This document shows, piece after piece, positions 11,672-23,200 of a stretch of 64,000 nt of DNA; the first letter of the stretch is position 1; each line of letters begins with the position of its first letter. Source of the DNA: Notospermus geniculatus. Taxonomy: Eukaryota; Nemertea; Pilidiophora; Heteronemertea; Lineidae. The notes below the pieces were generated by a model that had not been told where the DNA came from, ran no database searches, and saw nothing but the letters and a program-made list of their open reading frames with translations. The position numbers and the translations under genes are program-made. The stretch is taken from NCBI GenBank assembly GCA_002633025.1, contig NMRB01000300.1:135787-199786 (forward strand), in the 5' to 3' direction.

Positions 11672-13254
11672 TGCAAGTTGCAACATCGTTGTTGACTTGG
11701 GATGCGACAGCAAAAGATGAAATCACAATGTCATGTTGAACTTCAGAAGATGTTTGAGTTGTAAGGGTTTTTTACTGTCAGTTATTAGATCCCAAAGAGT
11801 TCTAAAGCTTTGGAAGCTCTATTACATCAAATACAGTGTTACCTTTCGGTTCCCTGTGTACAAAAATTGCAGGAAGCCACTTCATTTGATCGTAAAACAG
11901 GCCATCACATTGTTGCATCAGAAGCCTTTTCACATGAAGACATTGTTGGACTTACAGACTGTAGATATACTGGTTCAGTCTTCCATCCCTTTGGCCAAAA
12001 GACCCTTCACATGAGTTTTCTTGCAGAGTTGGCGTCCCATAAGTGTAATACATCAGCATTGATTTCTTTACAACTTGCCTTTTTACAGCTGAGTTGCCCA
12101 CAGACAGCAAACTTGCGAAAGGGAGCTCTCATGCAGACACAATTCAAGGGCAGAGCACCAGTCAAATAGATTTACAAATTCTGTTGGGGACTCTTTTGAG
12201 GTCCCATAATTTCGCCCAGAGATGCCCACGAATGACGCACGCACACACACAGACGATCGGGATTTCAACGCCTCTGTTTGCTCCACACAGCAACGGGAGA
12301 CAAAAAACTTCCTATTCAACAAACAACCTGGAACTTTGACTAGCATCTTGATTATCTGAACCCAAATCATCACAACCTTGAAACTATCAATCTATAATTG
12401 AAACTCCTCAAGAAATGAGGAGTCACAAAATGGCGCATAAAAAAATACCCTATCAAATAATCAAAGGTCGTCATGGCAACGGCCACATACCATATGGGGA
12501 TATGAGACCGTACAAAAACCTAAATCAGCTTTCAAGAAAAAAATTTAATTAGATTAAAACTGTGAAGGCGGAAATATCACTTGGTGATTCGCCCGGTGGT
12601 AGGTTCGGAATTCGTTTGCATGCAGTGATTTTTAATGAAATTATTGGGAAAAAGAGCAACATAGCTCGCATTCCACTTGTCAAATTTTCTTCATAAACTG
12701 TCTTCCTGTGCCCCTGAATTGAGCAAGTTTGCCAAAAGTATCACCATCAGTCATGGCATCATAAGGCACAGCATCTTCTGCCGCAGTCACGATGCTCTAA
12801 GACGATCGCCGAAACGAAAAGTCAAGGCCAATCAGCGAAATATTGGATTCGGCCATCAAATCAAATTTGCCAAGGTCTCAAGTGGTGGACAGAACGGCGC
12901 GTAAAAAAATCTGAGCGTCCGTTCTGCGGTTATGACGAGAAACAAGATGCCAGTAATGTTACAGTTGGACGGATCGCATAATGTTTGTTATTGATGGGAT
13001 TCAGTGTCTTGGGATTGGTATTAAGTGACTGGCTGGGTATGCAAAACAACGAGGATGACACAGTGGCCAGGGGCTGTTGATCCTGAGGTTTGCGTATTGG
13101 AAATGACTGTTGCTTTAACGGTTCATGTGTCAGTTTAGTCCAATAACGTAAGTTGTATAATTTTGCACATGATTTTTGGAAATTAGGTTCAGGGCCAATT
13201 GGCTTAAAATATAAAGACCCACATGTAAGCCTTTATTGAGCACATTCGAAAAAT
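11672..13254. other. No gene recognised
   Basis: Overlapping short frames (for example 11810-12169) lack family resemblance. No repeats of note except short CA runs at 12235-12255. Confidence 0.45.
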
Positions 13255-13490
13255 TTGAGGTTATCACGTCCGCTCAGCAAGCGGCAGGTCCCGGGTTCGA
13301 ATCCAGCCCATGTCCATCGCATGTGAGAGTTAAAGCCGTGGTGCCCTGTGCCTTATTTCTTTGCAAAAGCAAGTAAAAGACCCCATCCAAAGTGACGAAC
13401 ATGAGTAGCCTGAGATGGCCACTTCCGAACTTACCAGGGCCAATAATGCTATGGCTTTGGCCCTGACGGAAAAATCAAATACAAATTTGA
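13255..13490 (+). mobile_element. SINE-like element, family A copy 3 (with tRNA-like head)
   Basis: GGTCCCGGGTTCGAATCCAG is a good Pol III B box. It is followed by GTGGTGCCCTGTGCC, AGTAAAAGACCCCATCCAAA, GAGATGGCCACTTCC and the tail ACTTACCAGGGCCAATAATG. The most complete copy in the window. Confidence 0.75.
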
Positions 13491-13593
13491 TGAAAAAATT
13501 GGCTGCCTGTTGAACTGACAGTAGAGGATCAGTATCAGAACAATCTTAAAGTGTTAATGCAGGAAGAAACCCACTTTCCAGTGAAAACTTCAG

Positions 13594-13735
13594 CTGGTAC
13601 CCGGGTGGAGTGAGACAAGGTAGGCAACGAGACCTGCCCAGTCTCACACCGACGGCGGAACTGAACCCGAGACCTCAGGGCTGCGAGCCAGTGACCCCAG
13701 CCACTAGACCACCGTCTTGTTCATTTCCATTTCTG
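13594..13735 (-). mobile_element. tRNA-derived SINE head (reverse)
   Basis: Read on the minus strand: GGTCTAGTGGCTGGGGTCAC (A-box-like) and TCTCGGGTTCAGTTCCGCC (B-box-like), about 35 bases apart. It does not fold as an intact tRNA and is not family A. Confidence 0.5.
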
Positions 13736-14169
13736 GTTGAACCCTGCCTTTTCGTGCACCTTCAGCCACCAATTGTTACAACCAATCCACTTTTAGAAAT
13801 CCTATTTACAAACAGATGACAAAGTCTACGGTCATAACCGCATAACTGGTTTATAAACTACGCATGATTCGGGGATAAGGAATTTCATTTTCTATCCGTT
13901 TGATCATGAATACTTTCAAGTATCTCTTGATAATTTAGACATGAATGTGTAATACGCATTCCAGGCTTTCACTTAGCTGGTACCAACAAAAACTCATCCA
14001 TAGATAGCAAGATGGCCAACATCATTCTTAAACTTACAGGATTCCTCCGGCTGTTTTTTTGACTTGCAACTTTTTTCACAAGAAATATTTATAGGATTGC
14101 CAACATTGTTCTTACAACGTAATGCCGAGGTGCCCAAACGCCTAAGTGTTTTTCTCAAGTAAGCTGGGC

Positions 14170-14400
14170 TCAAACAAAACTCCTTTGCAGCACTGGTAGC
14201 CATCTTGAATTTTGAAGTAGGGACCCCATTTTCAACAGACGCCTTGTACATTCCAGGGTACATCCACATACCAAATATGGACACTATATGTTAAATGGTT
14301 CAGAAGCTACTGGCTCACGGATGGACAGATGGACACACCGACAGATGGATGGACACACACAAGGACAACTGAATTTGAAGTCCCTGTTCGCTCCGTGGAG
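14170..14400. repeat. Dispersed element with GGATGGACAGATGGACAC tail
   Basis: Contains GCCATCTTGAATTTTGAAGT, CCACATACCAAATATGG and a degenerate GGACAGATGGACACACC repeat, a composition common in short marine-invertebrate repeats. Confidence 0.4.
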
Positions 14401-15179
14401 TGACAGGGGACAGTTATTTGACTGCCAGAGTCATTCTAGAGACAAACCTTCCAATAACAAGGTTCGTCTCTTGTTGACTTGCATCTTTCCATGAATTCAC
14501 ACCAAAAGAAGATTTGGAGGGACAAGTGCCGGAAGGATCTGGTGATATTTTACAAATAACTGCGTTTTTGTAAAATTATTTGTTCCAAAATCTTAGAAGC
14601 TGATCATGAATTCAGGAGGCAATTCTTGATGAAGCAACGCCCTGCTCTGGAGATTCAACAGATGAAGGCGAAGTGAATACCAATATTGAAATCAGATGGT
14701 ATTTCAAACCTGGGGGCCCCTACTCTTACATCCAATCAAAAGGACCCCTCGGTGAGAAGGAACGTGTCAATGGATGATAAAGTAGATCGGAAGCAAAAAG
14801 CGCCTTGATATTGGTACAACAGCCTCATTTGCTTTTCTGGCTTGTTATGTGGTGTGAACACTATAGAATGCTTTCTACATGTATTGTAGTGAAGTCTCAA
14901 ACTGTTCCACATTACCATCCCCATCTCGCCAGGAACCTAAGAGGCAGAAAACTCACAGAAAATACGCGCACATGCGAGCTATCTGCTGAGCAAACGGTCT
15001 CGACTGACTTTTTGCTCAGCAGACAGCTCCAGTGTGCAGCAGGATTTATGCAAAGTTTTAGGAGCAGCTCACATGGCACATCACCTGATCCTTTTGACTA
15101 GTTGACATCAAAAACTTGCACCTTGACCGCGGATTGGACACGATTCTAACACTTTTCCGCTGAGCCATCACACTCCCTG

Positions 15180-15350
15180 TGTCAGGCGTTTGGCAATGGC
15201 TACTGCCAGAGCCATATCAGGCATGGGAACGGCCAGAGCCGACGGAACCGGAACAGCGAGAGGCCGAAGGCCCGAGCTGCGAGGGCCGTAGGCCCGAGCG
15301 GGGGGGTGCGCGAGGGGGTGTGTCCCCCCCTCGGTAGAAAATTTTTGGAT
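15180..15350. other. GC-rich repeat-like patch
   Basis: GAGGCCGAAGGCCCGAGC and GAGGGCCGTAGGCCCGAGCG are short palindromic repeats followed by GGGGGTGTGTCCCCCCC. The base composition differs sharply from its surroundings, so it is probably part of a mobile element. No coding frame. Confidence 0.4.
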
Positions 15351-16661
15351 TTTCTCTCACCCAGGATGCGATTTCTAAGCACTTCTCGCCAGTCAAATGC
15401 CGGTTTGGCGCACTGCCCAACTCGTGCGCAGCAGACGAGAGAACCGAAAGGAAATTGGGGAATAGGGCAGTTGATATTTCGATGGGCCTGTAGAGTGGCT
15501 GTCCCAAAAACATAACGAAGTGGGCAGCTTTTTCACAGATTAGTTCGTGAGTTGGAAGAGAATAAATGACTCAAAATGAGAAACATTTTATTTCAATATG
15601 GGCATACAATGTTTCTATCTGGCATGTAACACAACGTCAGGGCGCGATGCGGGCTTTCACGAAGTATGACGGAAAAGCCCGAGGTGTTCCGAATGCCACC
15701 AGAAGTAGTAAGCGTGACCAAATAAGGAAACCCATTGACGGCAGTTTTACGCGGGCTTTTATTTCATTGGTTGGTTGTGATGTTAGGGACGAATAAATTA
15801 ATGATTATCATCGCCGAGGGAGACCCGAAAGGCTGTTGCAGGCGCGGCATTCTGGCTCGTTCTTGCGTGGCTGACGAAGTCAGACCCTACGAGTCAGATG
15901 CACTTTTTTTACCCCCACCCCCTCAAATTTTATTGCATTTTTGTACGAATCTCGGGACCCAACTTTTGACCTCCCAAAACCGGAAATCCGGCGCAATCCG
16001 GAAGATTCCCATGCCTGCATATCACTACTGCTGTCGAAACTGACCGGGCGACTTGCAACGTGAAACTCCTGCTATTGTCGGAGGAATCGAATCAAATATC
16101 GAGAAGGAAAATGTCAAATGTGGGGTATTAATCGATCGAAGTAAACTATATCCTAAGGAAGCGATTACACAGGATTATATGGTGGCCTTTTACTGTCAAT
16201 CTGGAGCTGATTGATCATGATGATGATGCTGACACGACGACCCTTTCAAAGCAGCCAGGAGCATATCTTTGCGATTCCCGTCGGTCCTAGTTGTTCGGCT
16301 ACGGCGTCTCTAAGAATGTGGACAAAACGTCGGAAAATTGCCCCTGATGGGGAAAGGCTTTTACCGCAGCAGGGACCAAGTATTTTGTCGTAATTATCCA
16401 AATTGCACATCGAGGGCAGAATGATTATTTCAGATGCCAGCGAAAACATGGTTGTACACCTATACAACTATGGATAACTGGACGTGATTGTTGCAAAACT
16501 GAAAGAAGCGGGAGGTGGAACGGGTAAGGTTCTGTGCGAAACTTTTCTCTGATATTCAGTAAGAGTTTATTAAATGTCAGACTTGGTTTTGTTGATAATG
16601 AAATGGTCATGGACCATGTGCTCACCTGGGTGAACGCACCAGGAGAACAAACAAATGTTAA

Positions 16662-16867
16662 CCCTTAGAGCGCTGGGTTTTTTCAACTTTTCCTTCCCCT
16701 GTGACCGGGGTTTTTTCGAAGAAAACAAAAATTTCGAGAGAAAAAAATTGCCAAAAATGCATGTGTTTTGAAATTTTAATTTTATGACCTTTTCCGGGTA
16801 TACTCGGTAACGGTCCTAAAAAAGAGAACTGTCGCACCGAATATACTCGGTAACGGCGCTCTAAGGG
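16662..16867. mobile_element. 206-bp piggyBac-type MITE
   Basis: Perfect ends CCCTTAGAGCGC...GCGCTCTAAGGG directly flanked by TTAA on both sides (16658-16661, 16868-16871). TTAA duplication with CCC...GGG ends is the piggyBac hallmark. The interior has two CCGRRTATACTCGGTAACGG copies and no coding sequence. Confidence 0.85.
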
Positions 16868-17101
16868 TTAAATCGAAATGTCCAGGGCAAACCTTGGTTG
16901 CAGGGTAATATATGATCATAATCAAAATTTGGCATACACATGAAGTTCTGTCTCATACAAATATCTACAATCCCTGAAACTTTTGTCGCGATACATAATT
17001 TACTTTTTGGGCAGCAGTCACATCAGTTCGCTCTCATATGCAAATTCACAATTCCTGAAATTTTGCTCTGATATACGAAATTTAATTTCAAATTGTCTTA
17101 C

Positions 17102-17236
17102 CTTCAGGTAGTATACCAACAATTCATTGAGTGAAGGATCAGCGTTCAGGTTAACGAGGAAGCAACGACCTTGTTCCACCTTGATGCCCGACGTCTGGAC
17201 CGAGATACCCATCTTTTCCAACGCTTGGTGGCGCTC
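17102..17236 (-). CDS. KIF13: KIF13 exon 13 (last exon seen, leads to FHA)
   Basis: Residues 435-479: [18 protein letters not shown] then [21 protein letters not shown]. In KIF13 proteins this stretch is followed at once by the FHA domain. Acceptor CTCCACAG, donor GTAAGA at 17101. I found no convincing FHA exon to the left of this, so the next intron is either over 17 kb or hides short exons. Confidence 0.95.
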
Positions 17237-20200
17237 CTGTGGAGAAAAGACCAAGAAAGGGGTTAAAGTCAATCTGAAATATACATACATGTATCAGCAA
17301 AAATTCATAAGCTTTTGATATCAGAAAAAGGTTTTATAGAAATTTCCTATTATTTTCAACTGATTTGTTTGCAGACGATAGCGTCAAGCCCGAACTAATT
17401 AACAGAACAAATCTGCAACAAAATCCCAGAATGGAATGGTAAACCTCCAGGAATAATTATCCTATGAAATGATACAGCTGAAATATTTATGAGAATTGAT
17501 ATGGATCTGAAGGAGGTTCAAAGGCTAGAGTCCTGTTTGAGACGAAAATGAATATTCATTTTTCATTTATTTGGAAACGACTGCAGTTTATGAATTGAAA
17601 TACAAGTTAGTGAAATTCGTTTTTAGTTTGACTGCGGAAAGAAGTGAATGAGCTAATGGTCAAACACAGGTGCACTAGCTGTTAGTTACATCTTGTGCCA
17701 AATGATGGCACTGCCTTCATGTCAATTCTATCAGTTAGGCCCAATAGATATGACGCCAACATGAAGTTGACACCAACATGAAGTTGACGCCAAGATGAAG
17801 TTCTTGACGTCAAGATGAAGTTAAAGCCAAGACAAAGTTGATGCCAAAATAAAGTTGCCGAGATGAAGTTGACGCCAAGATGAAGTTGACATCAAGATGA
17901 AGTTGCTGCCAAGATGAAGTTGACACCAAGATGAAGTTGCTGCCAAGATGAAGTTGTCAAGATGAAGTTGACACCAAGATGAAGTTGCTGCCAAGATAAA
18001 GTCAACACTTCGGTGAACCTATGCCAAGAGAAAGTTAACTCCAAGATAATGCCTTTCCTGTCCCAAACAACCCAGCCCAGGTGTGTGAACAGCCAGGACA
18101 GATCCAACCCTAACCCTCCAGTTACGGTCTGACGTACATGTAGACAGAAACTGATATCGCTAGGACTTCATCTTTTATTATGTGTACCGACCACAAATTC
18201 AAACACAAAACACAAGATAAGTGGGCCCAATTATACATCATATTGTAAGTGATCTTTTTGGTTGTCATGGTAACTGCATGAGAGGCGATTCCAAATTCAA
18301 AGAAGTGGATTTTAATTTCACTTCTATTAGTGAATGTTGCTCCCTTGAGCATTATAAAAGAGGCGGCCATCTGAAGTTTACATCGATGCGCTGCCGGCGC
18401 AAGACAGAATAAATATTGTCCAAAGAGATTCGTACTTTCTCGGCGACTACTTGAGCCGGTTGGCTCAGGTTGCCGTCTTGAGATGCAATTAGTATGTGTA
18501 CAAAAACTCATTTTCCGATCAGAATGTGACTAATTTGAAAAGTAGAAGAAGTTTAACGACCCAATATATGAAACGAACCTTCCAATCAAGTTAATTAGGC
18601 ATATTTCTCAAATCGGTATTCAGTTCAATTGCCACTTACAATGACATGAGGTATATTTCATGATTTAACCCTCTTGGTGCCAGAGCGGGAGGGTGGAAAA
18701 GCACTTGATGTTGTAGGCCTGANTAATGTCATTTACACGTGGTACATTTTCGTAAGGGCTAGAGTTCGATCCCCAGTCAGACCAATGTTCATTTTGATGG
18801 CAAGGACCATTCTCTTTGACAAATTTTCTCCCAGCACGCCTGTTTCCTCCTGTGACACATTTACACTGCTCAATATTCCTCTTTTTGACAGCGCATGCAC
18901 CTTTTCTGCCAGAACTCTGGTTTCCTCCTGCTGGGCCTAAACGTGGCACTCCGGTCTCAATGGGGATCCTAGCTACGATAGAGGGCAGCATACCGAAACC
19001 CGGTCCTATACAATGAACACCTTCTGTGTGGGAAATTGATCAGGACCGGGATGTCAGTTTCATTTCAATAGTTTTAACCACTAGTGACACCTATTGAGGG
19101 AGTGAGATAGGGTCCTCATTCAATACTTTGATCAAGCCGTAGATTTTGCTGATATCGAGAGTGCCTTCCCTTCACTGAGCCCATGAAGACGTCTTCTTTT
19201 CATGTCATGATGTCGAATGCTACTGCTGCCAGAAAGTGCGACCTTATGACCGTCAATCTATTTATATACCCATTACAATATCCTAGTACCAACGATTTTA
19301 GATGAACGGGAGCCGATCCACGGCACGTATTATTAGCGTTACGGCTAACCTCTTCCTCCTACCATTAGCTCCGCATAAAACGGCCATAACTCGTCAGAAA
19401 GCTGATCATAAACACCGATCATGAATGTCAGGTGTACTTTTTCATAGTGGTGTAGTTTTCATGACTTTGGTGGGAGAAACACAACAAACTAACAAACTTT
19501 AACCCTAAAAGTCTCTCCTCCGCGTGGTTTTGTGAATAAATGTTGAAGAAGACTCTTCCAGGCGGTAATGGGCATCCTAGCTACGATAGAGGACAGCACA
19601 CCGAAACTCGGTCCTATACAATGGACGGCTTTTGTGTGGGAATTTGATCAGGACCTAGTTGCCAGTTTCATTTCAATAGATTTAACCACTGGTGACACCT
19701 ATTGAGGCAGTGAGCTAGGGTCCCCATTTCCAGCACACGTTCAGCTATCAATGGGCAATACACCATTTGTTTGTTTCCTTTTGACTTTAGCCTGCCGAGC
19801 TCAACCTGGACCGAGCCTCCTTTGAAATTCAAGCGTGACAGGCTGGTTTACACTGCCATTTGGTACAGTGTAGACCGTTCTCAAATTGACATAAGCGACA
19901 AAGATCTGCGCACTTACACCGAAATCTCAACCACAGCCTCGGTCTGAAACTGAACGATGTAACGCAGACAACCCCACGACAGTGACGTCGAAGACATTGC
20001 GTCAGACTGGACCATTGCTGAATCATGGATGCCGTCACGTCACCCAGTTTCAGATCAAGGTTCTGGTTGAGAATTCGGCAGAAGTGTGCAGATCTGTGAA
20101 TTAGAGAATCGTCTATTCCACAGACTCTTCAGAAACTTTCGAGAGAACTCATCTGCAGCTGGCAACTTCAAAAACATCTTCGGATGTTTCGTAAATAAAA

Positions 20201-23200
20201 TCCATCCTTAATAATCTGTCCCATTGATCAATTCATTACCTATTATTGATCTGCTATAAAATTTGCCGATTTAATTAAAATTTGGCAAATGAGGTTGTAT
20301 CATCTTACCTGGTATTGAGAATGAACGATTGATTATTCGGATGAATTTCTTTATGCATTCATAGACGTCGATTGTTTTTCGATCGGTTGCAATAACCGTT
20401 ACCGATGGCAGTGCAGCAGATTCACTTCCCTGGTGAATGCCAAATTATGTCCTTATGATGCAATGAGAAAGCATTACGGCTGCTCTATGCAGATCTGGCG
20501 TATGGGACAAAGTGAAAGTTCATGTTGTTCTTGTGGTTGCTGCTATCGAGCAAGTGTTGACTGGATGTACTGCAAGCCGATTGGGTGGTTTGTGCTGGAG
20601 CTCTTTCACCCTTTCGTTTCGGGCACGTTTGGTCACCAGCTTACGGAGGCCATTTTCCTACTGTATGTACATGAATTTGCCCAATATTGTCAGGGGAGCT
20701 GAAATACTGCGACGGCTACTCGTCCATCACAGGGTATCCTCCAGTTAAGGCTGAAGCTGATTCCGGAATCATACTCCCAGATTCGTTCTCCTGAGAGAAG
20801 CAGGAAAGAGTTAAAAGTCTTGCTCAAGGACAGTTACAGAAGTATTGGTTCTGCCGGGAGTCATAACCAAGACATTCAGGTGTTCACGAACTCCGCACCC
20901 TATCCATTACCCATGATCCCCTTGTCGACGGCAGAACTACCCATGTTTCATGCCCGATCTAATCTCTCGACAGCGAACTCTTCGGCTATTGGAGCCATTT
21001 TGTCAATAATCTCCAAGCTATGCGAAGGAATCCTGACATCGCTGTTTTGTTTATAACAGTCGGCGCCCGAGGGGGCTCGGAAATGGAACACAGATATGAT
21101 ATATTGAGAAAGTCAGTTGAGGCCGGGGCTGGGTCGTTTTATATGAGCATTTGTGGCAAGGGGCATTTTATTCTTGTACCATTCAGTCTGGTGCGGCTCG
21201 AAAATTCTGCTGTTCTTTAACCGTTTGGAAAGACGAAATCCTATGTAAGAGATTTTAAAACCTTGTGAAACCTCATTCCTAGGGTATCCACGTATGCATT
21301 GTATTGTAATACATTCTCCAAAACTGGGGTGAAAGGCAGAACTTTGGGATTGGAGAATGATGCAATCACCGCCAGTGGCGCCAGCTGTTGATAAAAAGTG
21401 GCAATATCGTGGCGTCACGGACGCCGTGTATACATGGTCCACAATTTATGGTACATGACTATAGTGGAAAAGCTTTCCACAGGAGAAAAGAAACTTGTGT
21501 GGAAACCGCTGAATCTTGCCACCATTTTATCATTACTTATGATTTATGAAGACACATGGCCGTTTCAATGATCTCATCCGTTGTGTGTATGACAAGAGCA
21601 AGTCGTGTTGTCTAATGTTCGAGTCGAACCAGATCTCTACAAACACAACACCATGATTCATTCGAGTTTGATGTCCGCCACAAACTTTCTCTAGTGGATG
21701 TTGTATTGATCTTGTGTGGAGAACAATCAAGAGAATGAAACAGGATCACAAGTGGGACTACAGGGACCTTGACCGATGAGAGCAGAGGAGGCCGGGGATA
21801 AAATCGACGAAGTACTGGCAGCCACTGGTTGAAACGCAAGATCACATCTGAGGTTGTAACCTTGACCAGTGAGAGCAGGGGTAGGCCAGGGAATAAATTC
21901 TACAAACTGGCTGTCCCCTCCAGCGATAGTCCCACAGCCTAGGTTGCAGCTCAGGTTTTGGCTCTCCCCTCCAGAGATAGTCACACCCTAGGTTACCAAG
22001 GTACAAAGTACAGCTCAGCTTCTGGCTGTCTCCTCCAGCGATAGCCACAGCCCAGGTTACCAAGGTACAAAGTACAGCTCAGCTTTTGGCTGTCTCCTCC
22101 AGCGATAGCCACAGCCTAGATTACCAAGGTACAAAGTGAAGCTCAGCTTCTGGCTGTTTCCTCCAGCGATAGCCACAGCCTAGGTTACCAAGGTACAAAG
22201 TACAGCTCAGTATCTGGCTGTCTCCTCCAGCGATAGTCACAGCCTAATACCAAGGTACAAAGTGCAGCTCAGCTTCTGGCTGTCTCCTCGAGCGATAGTC
22301 ACAGCCTAGGTTACCAAGGTACGAAGTACAGCTCAGCTTTTGGCTGCCTCCTCCAGCGATAGTCAGAGCCTAGGTTACCAAGGTACAAAGTACAGCTCAG
22401 CTTTTGGCTGTCCCCTCCAGCGATAGTCACAGCCTAGGTTACCAAGGTACAAAGTACAGCTCAGCTTCTGGCTGTCTCCTCCAGCGATAGCCACAGCCGA
22501 GGTTGCCAAGGTACAAAGTACAGCTCAGCTTCTGGCTGTCTTCTCCAGCGATAGGCACAGCCTCATTTACCAAGGTGAGAACCAGCTTGTACTGTAGCCA
22601 ATAATAGGACATTCTGATCAACTACCGTTGAAACGAATCTTCCGTGACAATAAAATAAGTGGCCAGCGTTCTCAGTCCTGTTTGTTGTGATCTCGTCCAC
22701 TTCTGCAAATCACATTACGACAATTGGTGATTGAGACGTTACACTGTTGCATTATGGGTAAGAGATCTGTTAAGCATGTTTTGTGCGCGTGGAGAAATTC
22801 AATTACGGGAAAGAAATTCTCTGGCCTCGGATCACCTTTTGATTATGGGATACTATTTGTTTGACCCTTTCCTCTCTGTCCACGCTCCACTCTGACTGCG
22901 TGGGAGGAACAGCAGAGATAGAGATTCCTTGGTGGACACCTCTGCCAGGAGGACACGGACACCTCTCTATTGAGGACACCAGTTAAGTCCAAAATTGGTC
23001 ATTTCAGTTTTTCAGTGGAAACTCCCAAAGCCGACACCTCTACCAGGAGGACACCTCTATATTGAGGGCACCATAGCTCAGTCAAAACTTGGTACACTAG
23101 AACCTCCCTTAGCGGACACCTCTGCCAGGACACCTCTCTATTAAGGACACCAAAGTTCAGTCCTAACGTGGTCATTTTGATTTCATTCCACCTCTGTAAT

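Larger units (their letters stand above)
1..17101. other. Left flank: KIF13 intron or 3' portion without recognised exons
   Basis: Downstream of the last kinesin exon seen. I looked on the minus strand for FHA-type sequence (HTLVG, LHHGDR, GNNHFF) and found none by eye. The region is dominated by repeats listed separately. Confidence 0.5.

Noticed and set aside
18955-19735. LTR retrotransposon
   Set aside because: The direct repeats lack TG...CA ends, a primer-binding site, a polypurine tract or any gag/pol-like frame between them.
21842-22621. Recurring [12 protein letters not shown] peptide in minus frames
   Set aside because: The unit is 64 bp, not a multiple of three, so the frame changes each unit; not a protein repeat.
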